Source: Sphingorhabdus sp. EL138 (GTDB lineage: Bacteria; Pseudomonadota; Alphaproteobacteria; Sphingomonadales; Sphingomonadaceae). Taken from it: DNA of 40,280 nucleotides. Position numbers and translations under genes: made by a program. Positions 33,357-40,280 of this stretch are shown here, one piece after another. The notes below the pieces were generated by a model. That model saw only the letters and a program-made list of their open reading frames with translations, searched no databases and had not been told where the DNA came from. Position 1 is the first letter of the stretch. Every line of letters starts with the position of its first letter. The stretch is taken from positions 1 through 40,280 of the forward strand of contig NZ_CAMAYF010000021.1 of NCBI RefSeq assembly GCF_945862485.1, read 5' to 3'.

Positions 33357-35774
33357 TTACACCTTCATTTTTGCGTTATCGGCATCATAGGCCGGATGCT
33401 CCAGCACCGTTCCAACCCGCCGTTCGCACTGCAGCATGATATCAAAACGTGATCCTGGCGCGGCATTTTCAAGCGGTACGCACGCAAAGAAAAGGCTCTT
33501 ACCCACACGATGCCCATAACCACCTGACGTTGTCAGACCGATGCATTGGTCGCCGATCAAACATGGCTCCGCGCCGCGTACGTCAACATTGGACGCATCT
33601 ACTTCACCATAGACAATGCGGAAACGGTCTGGCGCATCCATCGTTGCCTGCTTGCCGACAAAGTCATCCTTGTTGAAATTGATGAAGCGCGGCATGTCCG
33701 CCTCAATCATCGTCAATTCATTGGTGAGTTCGGAGCCCCAAGCCTTATAGCCTTTTTCCACCCGCATCGTGTTTGCGGCGTAAAGGCCATAATTGACGAT
33801 GCCATATTCCTGCCCCGCATCCCAAACGGCATCATACAACGCGGCAAGATCGTCCATTGCTGGATGCAGCTCCCATCCAAGCTCACCCGCATAAGACACC
33901 CGAAGCGCGCGCATTTTTATGCCTGCGATGGTGATTTCCTGACCGCTTAACCAGCGGAAAACTTCGTTCGTTAAGTCGGCATTGGTGAGTTTTGCCAAAA
34001 CATCGCGCGAACGCGGGCCATTCATCACCAATACGCCCAAGTCCATCGTCAAATTGCGAATGGTGACATCCTCATGCGGCAATTTGCTTTGGATCAGCAA
34101 GTCCCAATCGCGTTGCTCCGCGGCTGCTGCCGACAGGCAGTAAAAATGATCATCGGCAAAGCGCGTGACCGTCATTTCGCCGTAAATGCGACCTTGAATC
34201 GACAAGGGGTGCACCAAGCCGATACCGCCCAATTTCTTTGGCATGCGGTTGGCGCAAATACGGTTGAGGAAAGCTTCTGCATCGGGGCCGCTTACGTCAT
34301 ATTTGGCAAAGCCGGACAGATCGAGCACGCCAACGCCTTCAGCTACAGCCTTCACTTCGGCGGCGACCGCGTCGAAGCTATTAGTGCGTTGGTAGCCGCC
34401 TTGCTCCTCCGCCCCATCAAGCGCGAAATATTTGGGTCGTTCCCAACCATAAGTTTCGCCATAGACTGCTCCCGCGGAGAGCAATTTGCCATATAATGCG
34501 CTGGTCTTTTGCGGACGGCCGTCGGGCTCTTCCTCGCCGGGTAGCCGGGTCGTAAACGTCATCCGATAATCCAGGAAGACCTTGTCGCGGCTATAATCTT
34601 CATCGGCATAAGGGCCATAACGACGCGGGTCGAATTCAGTCATATTGATGTCGGCATCACCAAACACCATCCATTGCGCCATATATTTTCCGGCACCGCC
34701 GCCTTGCGCGATTCCAAAGCTGGTGCCACAGCAATGCCAGAAATTCTTGAGGCCTACCGCTGGCCCCAATAATGGTCCGCCATCTGGTGTATGTGGAATA
34801 GCGCCATTGACAAAGCGCCTTAGGCCAACCTGACCAAATATCGGCATCCGCTCAATCGCGCGTTCAAGCCATGGGGCAATGCGCTCCAGATCTTCGGGAA
34901 ACAGCTCGCTAGTGGAATCCCACTCAGGGTGTCCGCCGCGTGGTGCCCACGCCTCGACCAAACCTGTGTTTTCGTAAACACCTATCAGGCCGCTTTTCTG
35001 TTCCTGCCGGAAATATCCCGACACGTGCGGGCAGCGCATAACGGGGATTTCTTCTTCGCGATCCTTAAACGCAGGAATGGGATCAGTAACGACATAATGA
35101 TGCTCCATATTCGTCACCGGAATATCAATCCCAGCCATTTGCGCGATCTGCCGCGCATAGCAGCCGGCCGCATTAACGACGATTTCGGCGCGAACAGTGC
35201 CCTTTTCGGTCTCCACATCCCATTCGCCAGACGGCAATTGGGTCAGGCCCGTCACACGGTTTTTGCGGACAATCTTTGCCCCCATATTTTTCGCACCAAT
35301 GGCAAGCGCATTGCAAATACCCGATGGATCAGCATGTCCGTCTTCGGTGGTACGTGCGCCAGCAATAACCCCGTCCAGCGTCATAAACGGATTATGGCGC
35401 AGGATTTCCTCTGGCGGGATGATTTCCATATCAAAGCCAATGATTTTGGAAAAACCTTGTATATAGCGCATCCACGCCAACTCGCGCTCGTTCGTCGCAA
35501 GGCGAATTCCGCCCGATGTATGCCAGCTGACATATTGCCCCGTCAGCCCTTCCAGCTTGGGATAGAGCTGATTGCTATAAGCATGCATTTTAGCGAGGTT
35601 GTAGCTGCCCGTAATGTTTGGACATTGCCCGGCGGCGTGCCAAGTCGAGCCGGACGTCAGCTCATCCTTTTCAATCAACAAACTATCTGTCCAGCCAAGC
35701 TCGGCAAGATGGTAAAGCAACGAAGCTCCCATTATGCCGCCGCCAATGATGACAACCCGTGCCGATGTTTGCAT
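33357..35774 (-). CDS. FAD-dependent oxidoreductase fused to GcvT domain (DMGDH/SARDH-like), first gene
   Basis: Paralogue of 805 residues, same architecture. VVIIGGGIMGASLLYHL binds FAD and LTSGSTWHAAGQ gives His46 as the likely covalent site. MEHHYVVTDPI and LRRFVNGAIPHTPDGGPLLGP are family blocks. The GcvT portion has LDLSGFAKYDVSGPDAEAFLNRICANRMPK, SYAGELGWELH and MRVEKGYKAWGSELT. ATG 35774 follows AAGGAG on the minus strand; the longer frame from 35837 runs into the divergent promoter region. It is first gene of the operon, so it may act first after the Rieske enzyme or independently. Substrate difference from the second gene is not visible. Confidence 0.92.
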   Translation of the reverse strand: MQTSARVVIIGGGIMGASLLYHLAELGWTDSLLIEKDELTSGSTWHAAGQCPNITGSYNLAKMHAYSNQLYPKLEGLTGQYVSWHTSGGIRLATNERELAWMRYIQGFSKIIGFDMEIIPPEEILRHNPFMTLDGVIAGARTTEDGHADPSGICNALAIGAKNMGAKIVRKNRVTGLTQLPSGEWDVETEKGTVRAEIVVNAAGCYARQIAQMAGIDIPVTNMEHHYVVTDPIPAFKDREEEIPVMRCPHVSGYFRQEQKSGLIGVYENTGLVEAWAPRGGHPEWDSTSELFPEDLERIAPWLERAIERMPIFGQVGLRRFVNGAIPHTPDGGPLLGPAVGLKNFWHCCGTSFGIAQGGGAGKYMAQWMVFGDADINMTEFDPRRYGPYADEDYSRDKVFLDYRMTFTTRLPGEEEPDGRPQKTSALYGKLLSAGAVYGETYGWERPKYFALDGAEEQGGYQRTNSFDAVAAEVKAVAEGVGVLDLSGFAKYDVSGPDAEAFLNRICANRMPKKLGGIGLVHPLSIQGRIYGEMTVTRFADDHFYCLSAAAAEQRDWDLLIQSKLPHEDVTIRNLTMDLGVLVMNGPRSRDVLAKLTNADLTNEVFRWLSGQEITIAGIKMRALRVSYAGELGWELHPAMDDLAALYDAVWDAGQEYGIVNYGLYAANTMRVEKGYKAWGSELTNELTMIEADMPRFINFNKDDFVGKQATMDAPDRFRIVYGEVDASNVDVRGAEPCLIGDQCIGLTTSGGYGHRVGKSLFFACVPLENAAPGSRFDIMLQCERRVGTVLEHPAYDADNAKMKV

Positions 35775-35936
35775 GACAGCCGTGCTCCTTAAGGCATTAA
35801 TTCCAGCGAACCTTAGGGCGGGTTTAAGGTCAGGCACAAATGGGGAATATGACGGGATCGGTTAAAAAAATTTTTGGATCATAGCCGTCACTGTCTGTAA
35901 GGGCAGTGGTGTGAAATTATCTTGTAAAGGTCAGCT
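35775..35936. promoter_or_regulatory. Divergent intergenic region between amine operon and SDR gene
   Basis: 162 bases separate the two start codons. It contains a run AAAAAAATTTTT and, near the SDR gene, CACTG/CAGTG inverted arms around TCTGTAAGGG (35889-35908). AAAGG precedes the SDR ATG. No clear -35/-10 pair could be fixed. A regulator site is plausible because this is the only promoter for the operon on the minus strand. Confidence 0.35.
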
Positions 35937-36701
35937 ATGCGGGTTGTGTTGATTACAGGTGCGGCACAAGGGGTTGGCTTTGCCACCGCGAAGATGTTTG
36001 CTGGGATGGGATATCATGTCGTCCTGACAGATGTGCAGCCGTTGGATGCGCAAATCGCAACGCTATCGGCACTTGGGGGTAGCGTATCCGCTTTGTCCGG
36101 TGACATTTCCTCAGAGGCTTTTGTGACTGAACTGGCCGACAAAGTGGCGCGCGATCACACGGCAGTTGATGTCCTTGTGAATAATGCCGGGATCAGCATG
36201 ATATGCCCCGCCGAAGACACAAGTCTCGACCAATGGCAGCGCGTCATGAACATCAATCTGACCGGACCGTTTTTATTGTGCCGGGAATTTGGCAAGCAAA
36301 TGCTGGCGCGTGGGCAGGGCAATATTGTCAATGTCGCTTCCATTGCAGGCTTACACGGCGTAATCGACCGTTCGGCTTATAACGCCTCAAAACATGGGTT
36401 GATCGGATTAACACGCACGCTTGCCGCCGAATGGGGCAATCGCGGCGTGCGTGTAAATGCTATCTGCCCCGGCTGGATCAAAACCGAGATGGACGAGGCG
36501 GACCAAGGTTCGGGCGCCTATTCCGACGCAGACATTATCAACCGCGTGCCCATGGGCCGCTTTGCAAAACCCGAGGATGTTGCGCGCGCCATTGCGTTTC
36601 TGGCACATGAAGACAGCTTCATAAACGGCGTTAGCCTGCCTGTGGACGGCGGGTGGGTTGCCGACGCCAGCTGGGACGCACTTCGTTTAAAAAAACGGTG
36701 A
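35937..36701 (+). CDS. Short-chain dehydrogenase/reductase
   Basis: Classical SDR of 254 residues. TGAAQGVG (residues 7-14) binds the cofactor, NNAG follows at 82-85, and the catalytic Ser135, Tyr148 and Lys152 (VASIAG, YNASK) are present. The acidic residue at the end of the second strand (VLTDVQ) points to NAD. The end PVDGGWVAD is typical. It is divergent from the amine operon and probably oxidises an alcohol intermediate. Substrate unknown. Confidence 0.93.
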   Translation: MRVVLITGAAQGVGFATAKMFAGMGYHVVLTDVQPLDAQIATLSALGGSVSALSGDISSEAFVTELADKVARDHTAVDVLVNNAGISMICPAEDTSLDQWQRVMNINLTGPFLLCREFGKQMLARGQGNIVNVASIAGLHGVIDRSAYNASKHGLIGLTRTLAAEWGNRGVRVNAICPGWIKTEMDEADQGSGAYSDADIINRVPMGRFAKPEDVARAIAFLAHEDSFINGVSLPVDGGWVADASWDALRLKKR

Positions 36702-36792
36702 CAGAATTTGCATGGCTTTTGATGCGCGCACGTGTCAGATAGAGCCTTTCTGGACCGTCATAGCATAGTCACAGTTGTCATCTATCGCCCAG

Positions 36793-36805
36793 ACATCTGA
36801 GATGT
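36793..36805. promoter_or_regulatory. Perfect palindrome upstream of plsC-like gene
   Basis: ACATCTGAGATGT is a perfect 13-base palindrome 25 bases before ATG 36831. It might be an operator or the base of a small hairpin. I see nothing else in the 129 bases between the SDR gene and the acyltransferase gene. Confidence 0.3.
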
Positions 36806-36830
36806 TGTCTTAACAGCAAAGTGAAGTCCA

Positions 36831-37613
36831 ATGACGGCCATTTCCATTTCAATCCGGAAATTCGACTTACAAGCATATGTCCTATGCGCCATTCGGCTAC
36901 TTTGGATTGCGCTGCCATTGGCGATAATATTGCCACTTCATTTGGTCTGGCACATGCTAAAACTGCCTTCGCCTTGGGCTATGTTGTTCCTGCGTATTTG
37001 TGCACGTGCGCTGGGCGCGCGTGTGACGGTTTACGGTAATCCATTGCGCAGAGATGTATTCTTTGTCGCTAATCATATCTCGTGGCACGATATTCCGATT
37101 TTGGCGGGGATTACCGGCTCTTCTTTTGTGGCGCAGGACGGTGTGCGGGATTGGCCAATCATTGGCTGGCTAGCAAAACTGAACCGAACGATTTTCATCA
37201 GCCGCACCGAAAAGCAAAATGTTGCGCAACAAGTGGCCGAATTGCGCGAAGCGATTGCAGAGAATTGGTCCGTGACGCTGTTTCCAGAAGGCACAACATC
37301 TGATGGCCTTGGGCTTTTGCCTTTCAAACAATCCTTGTTTGCGACCTTGGCTCCGCCACCCAAACCAATGATGATTCAACCTGTGTTGCTCGATTTTGGT
37401 GATGACGGCCCAGAGATAGCTTGGTTGGGCGAAGAAACGGGCTGGGAAAGTGCGTGGCGCGCGTTTACGCGGCCTGGCAGCTATGACGTCGGTGTACATT
37501 TCCTAGAACCATTCGACCCCGGCGCACTTGCTGACCGTAAACTTGTATGTGCTGTTGCGCGCTCACGGCTGGCCGAGGCATTATCCGCAAAGCTCGGTTA
37601 CGACGTGCGCTAA
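36831..37613 (+). CDS. 1-acyl-sn-glycerol-3-phosphate acyltransferase (PlsC-like)
   Basis: Membrane-associated acyltransferase of 260 residues for phosphatidic acid synthesis or lipid remodelling. A hydrophobic N-terminal segment (residues about 18-42, LLWIALPLAIILPLHLVW) anchors it. The HX4D motif is NHISWHD (His82-Asp87), and FPEGTTSDG (151-159) is the substrate motif. It lies between the amine operon and the dehydrogenase genes with no evident link to them. Confidence 0.93.
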   Translation: MTAISISIRKFDLQAYVLCAIRLLWIALPLAIILPLHLVWHMLKLPSPWAMLFLRICARALGARVTVYGNPLRRDVFFVANHISWHDIPILAGITGSSFVAQDGVRDWPIIGWLAKLNRTIFISRTEKQNVAQQVAELREAIAENWSVTLFPEGTTSDGLGLLPFKQSLFATLAPPPKPMMIQPVLLDFGDDGPEIAWLGEETGWESAWRAFTRPGSYDVGVHFLEPFDPGALADRKLVCAVARSRLAEALSAKLGYDVR

Positions 37614-37666
37614 AGCAGCCAGTCACGCCTCCATAGGCTTAAGAATAGCAAAATAATTCACCCAAT

Positions 37667-37691
37667 CGGCCAAATTTTTCAATTGTGGCCG
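37667..37691. promoter_or_regulatory. Inverted repeat CGGCCA/TGGCCG upstream of dehydrogenase gene
   Basis: Perfect 6-base arms separated by 13 AT-rich bases, 69 bases before ATG 37760. A candidate regulator site, perhaps for the LysR-type protein encoded nearby; unproven. Confidence 0.3.
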
Positions 37692-37759
37692 CGCATCGAC
37701 GGCGCTCTAACTTTTTCAATCGGCGGGTAACGCTTCTTGAAAAAATATTGGGTGTAATC

Positions 37760-38713
37760 ATGAAAATCGGATTTATCGGGCTTGGCAATGTCGGCGGAAA
37801 ACTGGCGGGAAGCCTGATCCGTAACGGACATGATGTGACTGTCCGTGATCTTGATGACACTTTAGTCGCCGAATATGTGGCACGCGGCGCGAAGGCCGCT
37901 GCATCGCCCAAGTTATTGGGAGAGAATGTTGACCTGATCGTCACCTGCCTGCCCTCCCCTGCGGCCAGCGCAGCCGTGGCCGAAGGCCCAGATGGCTTTT
38001 TGCAAATCATGCGACCCGGCCAAGTCTGGCTGGAAATGAGCACGACCGACTATAGCGAAATCATCCGCTTGGGTGCGCTGGTCGAAGCGCGCGGCGCCAT
38101 GTTTATGGAGTGCCCGGTTTCGGGTGGATGCCATCGTGCCGATACCGGCAATATCGCGATTTTCGCTGGTGGACCGCGCGCGGCCTTTGAATTTGTTCTG
38201 CCTGTTCTGACTACAATGGGCCGTCGCATTCTGCATACGGGCGATCTTGGCACAGCCTCACAGTTGAAGGTGATGACAAATTATCTGTGCACGGTGCATC
38301 TGGTTGCGCTCGCTGAAGCCTTGACCACGTGTAAGGCCATTGGGCTGGATATGAACACCACTTATGAGGCGATCAAAATTTCATCAGGCAACAGCTTTGT
38401 CCATGAAACGGAAAGCCAAGTTATCCTGAACGGCAGCCGGGATATCAACTTCACCATGGATTTGGTGTCAAAGGATATTGGCCTGTTTGACAAGATTGCA
38501 CAGGAAGCGGGTGTTCCGGTGGAAATGTCCCCGCTGATCGTGCGTCTCTTCAAAGAAGCAGAGGCCAATTACGGGTCGCGCGAATTTTCGCCTAACATCA
38601 TCCGTCGTTATGAAGAGCCGCTGGGCCTTAAGGTTCTTGGCACAGGCTTTCCTGACCAAATGGTCGATGATGAGCCCGAAGAGCGCGGGTACGAAGTCGT
38701 TCCCAAACGCTAA
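37760..38713 (+). CDS. 3-hydroxyisobutyrate dehydrogenase-like NAD(P)-dependent oxidoreductase
   Basis: Beta-hydroxyacid dehydrogenase of 317 residues. The N-terminal Rossmann motif is GFIGLGNVGGKLAGSLIRNGHDVTV, followed by the CPVSGG substrate loop and the QLKVMTNYL segment with the catalytic Lys. Relatives act on 3-hydroxyisobutyrate, tartronate semialdehyde or 3-hydroxypropionate. I took ATG 37760 since it precedes the Rossmann strand directly; the frame extends 25 codons upstream. It faces the convergent LysR gene across a 9-base gap. It could process a carbon skeleton from the amine or beta-alanine pathways. Confidence 0.9.
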   Translation: MKIGFIGLGNVGGKLAGSLIRNGHDVTVRDLDDTLVAEYVARGAKAAASPKLLGENVDLIVTCLPSPAASAAVAEGPDGFLQIMRPGQVWLEMSTTDYSEIIRLGALVEARGAMFMECPVSGGCHRADTGNIAIFAGGPRAAFEFVLPVLTTMGRRILHTGDLGTASQLKVMTNYLCTVHLVALAEALTTCKAIGLDMNTTYEAIKISSGNSFVHETESQVILNGSRDINFTMDLVSKDIGLFDKIAQEAGVPVEMSPLIVRLFKEAEANYGSREFSPNIIRRYEEPLGLKVLGTGFPDQMVDDEPEERGYEVVPKR

Positions 38714-38722
38714 GGTCGCAAC

Positions 38723-39652
38723 TTAGCCAGCCTTAGTCGACTGGCTATCGGCGACATTTTTGGCCACCCAATCCATGAAAGTCCGGATTCTGGGATTTTC
38801 GCGCATATCCTTGCGGCAGATTAATCCCCATGCGCCTGGACATACCGCCTTATGCGCGATGGGCTGCACCAGCCGCCCTGCTGCCATATCCTGATCCACA
38901 AACGGGCCGTTGACCAGGGCAATTCCTTCGCCATTCAGCGCCATTTCAAGTGCAACCGCCAAGGTATCCACCATCAGATACGGCACGGATGGCTCAAACT
39001 CGGCACCGACGGACGCAAACCAAGTCTCCCAATTTTGTACCTCCGTGTAAATGGCAACAAGAGGTTTGGTCATCAATTGTTGGGGAGCGGGATTCTGTCC
39101 CATGGCTTCTGCCACCTCAGGACTGCATACGGGGAACAACGCATATTCATACAGCGGCACCCAATGAAACTTGGCCGGGTCCGGCTCGATAGCGCAATAG
39201 ACCAGTCCGACATCAGCATGCACATCATCAAATTCCCATTCAACCGCGCACGTATTGAGCGTCAGTTTTATTTCGGGATGGTCGGCCAGAAATTGGGGCA
39301 CGCGCCGTGCAAGCCAGCGAATGGACGCGGTCACATAGGTTTGTACCCGAAGCGGCTTATCAAGCGCATTGCGATGCACTTCTTCGACGCCCTCGAGCAG
39401 GGATTCAAATGCGGCGCGGACATAAGGGTATAGCACCTTGCCTTCTTCGGTCGAGACAATGTGGCGTCCTTCTTGAACGAACAAAGTAACACCAAGGGCA
39501 TCTTCGATAAGTTGAACCTGGTGACTGACCGCAGGATGCGTCAGGCAAAGTTCATCAGCCGCGTCGCGAATACTTTGATGACGGGTCGCGGCTTCAAAGC
39601 CTTTAAGCGCCTTTAATGGCGGCAATTGCTTAAGATCAATCTTCGGATGCAT
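38723..39652 (-). CDS. LysR family transcriptional regulator, GcvA-like
   Basis: Regulator of 309 residues. The winged helix is seen in LPPLKALKGFEAATRHQSIRDAADELCLTHPAVSHQVQLIEDALGVTLF, the form typical of GcvA, activator of glycine cleavage. A periplasmic-binding-protein-like effector domain follows. ATG 39652 has GGAG six bases upstream on the minus strand. The GcvA-like character and the glycine/one-carbon chemistry of nearby genes make it a candidate regulator of the locus; that is inference. Confidence 0.92.
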   Translation of the reverse strand: MHPKIDLKQLPPLKALKGFEAATRHQSIRDAADELCLTHPAVSHQVQLIEDALGVTLFVQEGRHIVSTEEGKVLYPYVRAAFESLLEGVEEVHRNALDKPLRVQTYVTASIRWLARRVPQFLADHPEIKLTLNTCAVEWEFDDVHADVGLVYCAIEPDPAKFHWVPLYEYALFPVCSPEVAEAMGQNPAPQQLMTKPLVAIYTEVQNWETWFASVGAEFEPSVPYLMVDTLAVALEMALNGEGIALVNGPFVDQDMAAGRLVQPIAHKAVCPGAWGLICRKDMRENPRIRTFMDWVAKNVADSQSTKAG

Positions 39653-39678
39653 CGCCACTCCTTCCCCGGATTCGCGCA

Positions 39679-39691
39679 ATTCTGATAGAAT
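39679..39691. promoter_or_regulatory. Palindrome upstream of the LysR gene
   Basis: ATTCTGATAGAAT has perfect 5-base arms and a 3-base centre, 26 bases before the LysR start. It is a plausible LysR autoregulatory site, or part of the 3' end of the upstream GMC gene transcript. Confidence 0.35.
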
Positions 39692-39721
39692 AGCACAGCA
39701 AAAAAGGACTGGTAAATAAAA

Positions 39722-40280
39722 TTAACGCATCAATTTCGCATCTTCCAAAATCATCGCCGCACCCTTTTCTGCGACCATGACCGTTGGCGCGTTGGTATTC
39801 CCCGACGTGATCGTCGGGAAAACTGACGCATCGACAACCCGCAATCCCTCAATGCCATGCACGCGCAAGCGGGCATCAACGACCGAAGTGGCCGGATCCG
39901 TGCCCATCATACAAGTGCTGGTGGGATGATACACCGTGTCTGCACGAGCCCGGAAATCAGCCAGTAAGGCCTGATCACCGTCCACATCGCTACCGGGAAT
40001 AAGCTCCTCGGTAATGATATCGGCCAGCGGCTTTGTGGACGCGAGTTGACGAAGAATGCGGTTGCCAGCCAAGACGTCGTCAATGTCTGTCTGTGTCGCC
40101 AGATAATTGGGGTGGATGGAAGGATCTCCGAAAGGGTCCGAACCGTTAAGTTCAATATGTCCCCGACTGGTCGGACGGCAGGGGTTGTGCGACAGCAAAA
40201 ATGCCGAAAATGGATCAGGATTCAGCAGTTTGCGTTCCGACAAGGGCGTCTTAGTGTAACTCACTGGGCTAAAATAAAGC
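39722..40280 (-). CDS. GMC oxidoreductase, choline dehydrogenase-like (C-terminal part only)
   Basis: FAD-dependent GMC oxidase/dehydrogenase cut by the window end; the frame is open to base 40280 and reads [15 protein letters not shown] before an internal GTG at 40264. The C-terminal domain shows [27 protein letters not shown], the active-site His in [11 protein letters not shown], and the second catalytic region [16 protein letters not shown]. BetA-like choline dehydrogenases and other alcohol dehydrogenases share these. It lies upstream of the LysR gene in the same direction. A role in making betaine from choline would suit the Rieske/DMGDH operon, but the substrate is not shown. Confidence 0.9.
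   Translation of the reverse strand, partial: LYFSPVSYTKTPLSERKLLNPDPFSAFLLSHNPCRPTSRGHIELNGSDPFGDPSIHPNYLATQTDIDDVLAGNRILRQLASTKPLADIITEELIPGSDVDGDQALLADFRARADTVYHPTSTCMMGTDPATSVVDARLRVHGIEGLRVVDASVFPTITSGNTNAPTVMVAEKGAAMILEDAKLMR

Noticed and set aside
30908-35774. DMSP demethylase DmdA
   Set aside because: DmdA is a GcvT-like protein without an N-terminal FAD domain; both proteins here carry a complete FAD domain with the covalent-flavin His.
34929-35792. Plus-strand open frame of 287 codons opposite the first FAD-GcvT gene
   Set aside because: Antisense shadow of a well-conserved flavoprotein gene.
1-40280. tRNA or rRNA genes, CRISPR array, insertion sequence, prophage
   Set aside because: Intergenic spaces are short and show no cloverleaf, repeat-spacer pattern, transposase or integrase.

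Overview
The window looks like chromosome of a compact, moderately GC-rich alphaproteobacterium of the order Sphingomonadales. The reasons are the order of DUF192 protein, NDUFA12-like protein, DUF2155 lipoprotein and Aat, a CC_3452-type secreted protein, a CarD regulator, one bifunctional Rsh enzyme, and HemB of the aspartate-rich metal-site type. This placement is inferred from protein family resemblance, not from a search. I see no rRNA, tRNA, CRISPR array, insertion sequence or phage gene, and no gene-free stretch longer than about 300 bases.

Region 1 (1-3053) handles acyl-CoA compounds: an acyl-CoA dehydrogenase cut by the window edge, a hot-dog thioesterase, a crotonase-fold hydratase and a DsbA-fold isomerase. 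An inverted pair of REP-like palindromes lies between the first two. Region 2 (3288-13615) is housekeeping and envelope: M23 peptidase, hemB, gamma-carbonic-anhydrase-like protein, a Fur-box-controlled TonB siderophore receptor divergent from an ArsC-family protein, an orphan fatty acyl-AMP ligase, recX and rsh.

Region 3 (13832-21217) holds a small secreted protein divergent from an HxlR regulator, carD with promoter and terminator, a DCC-family protein, a photolyase-like flavoprotein whose two domains appear in swapped order, a methyltransferase coupled to a possible 25-codon leader ORF, the DUF192/NDUFA12/DUF2155 group, and aat and purC. DUF2155 and aat overlap antisense by 184 bases. Region 4 (21279-28579) has a large periplasmic M16 peptidase, then a stand-alone AceE/MdeB-like 2-oxo-acid dehydrogenase E1 divergent from an Lrp-type regulator, followed by a class III aminotransferase.

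Region 5 (28591-40280) is the most distinctive. A tight minus-strand operon encodes two dimethylglycine/sarcosine-dehydrogenase-like FAD-GcvT fusion proteins, a Rieske oxygenase and a zinc-independent alcohol dehydrogenase/quinone reductase-like enzyme. Around it lie a divergent SDR, a PlsC acyltransferase, a 3-hydroxyisobutyrate-dehydrogenase-like enzyme, a GcvA-like LysR regulator and the end of a choline-dehydrogenase-like GMC oxidoreductase. Together they could oxidise and stepwise demethylate a quaternary methylamine such as choline/glycine betaine or a related osmolyte, passing one-carbon units to tetrahydrofolate. The substrate is inferred, and no Rieske reductase partner is visible.
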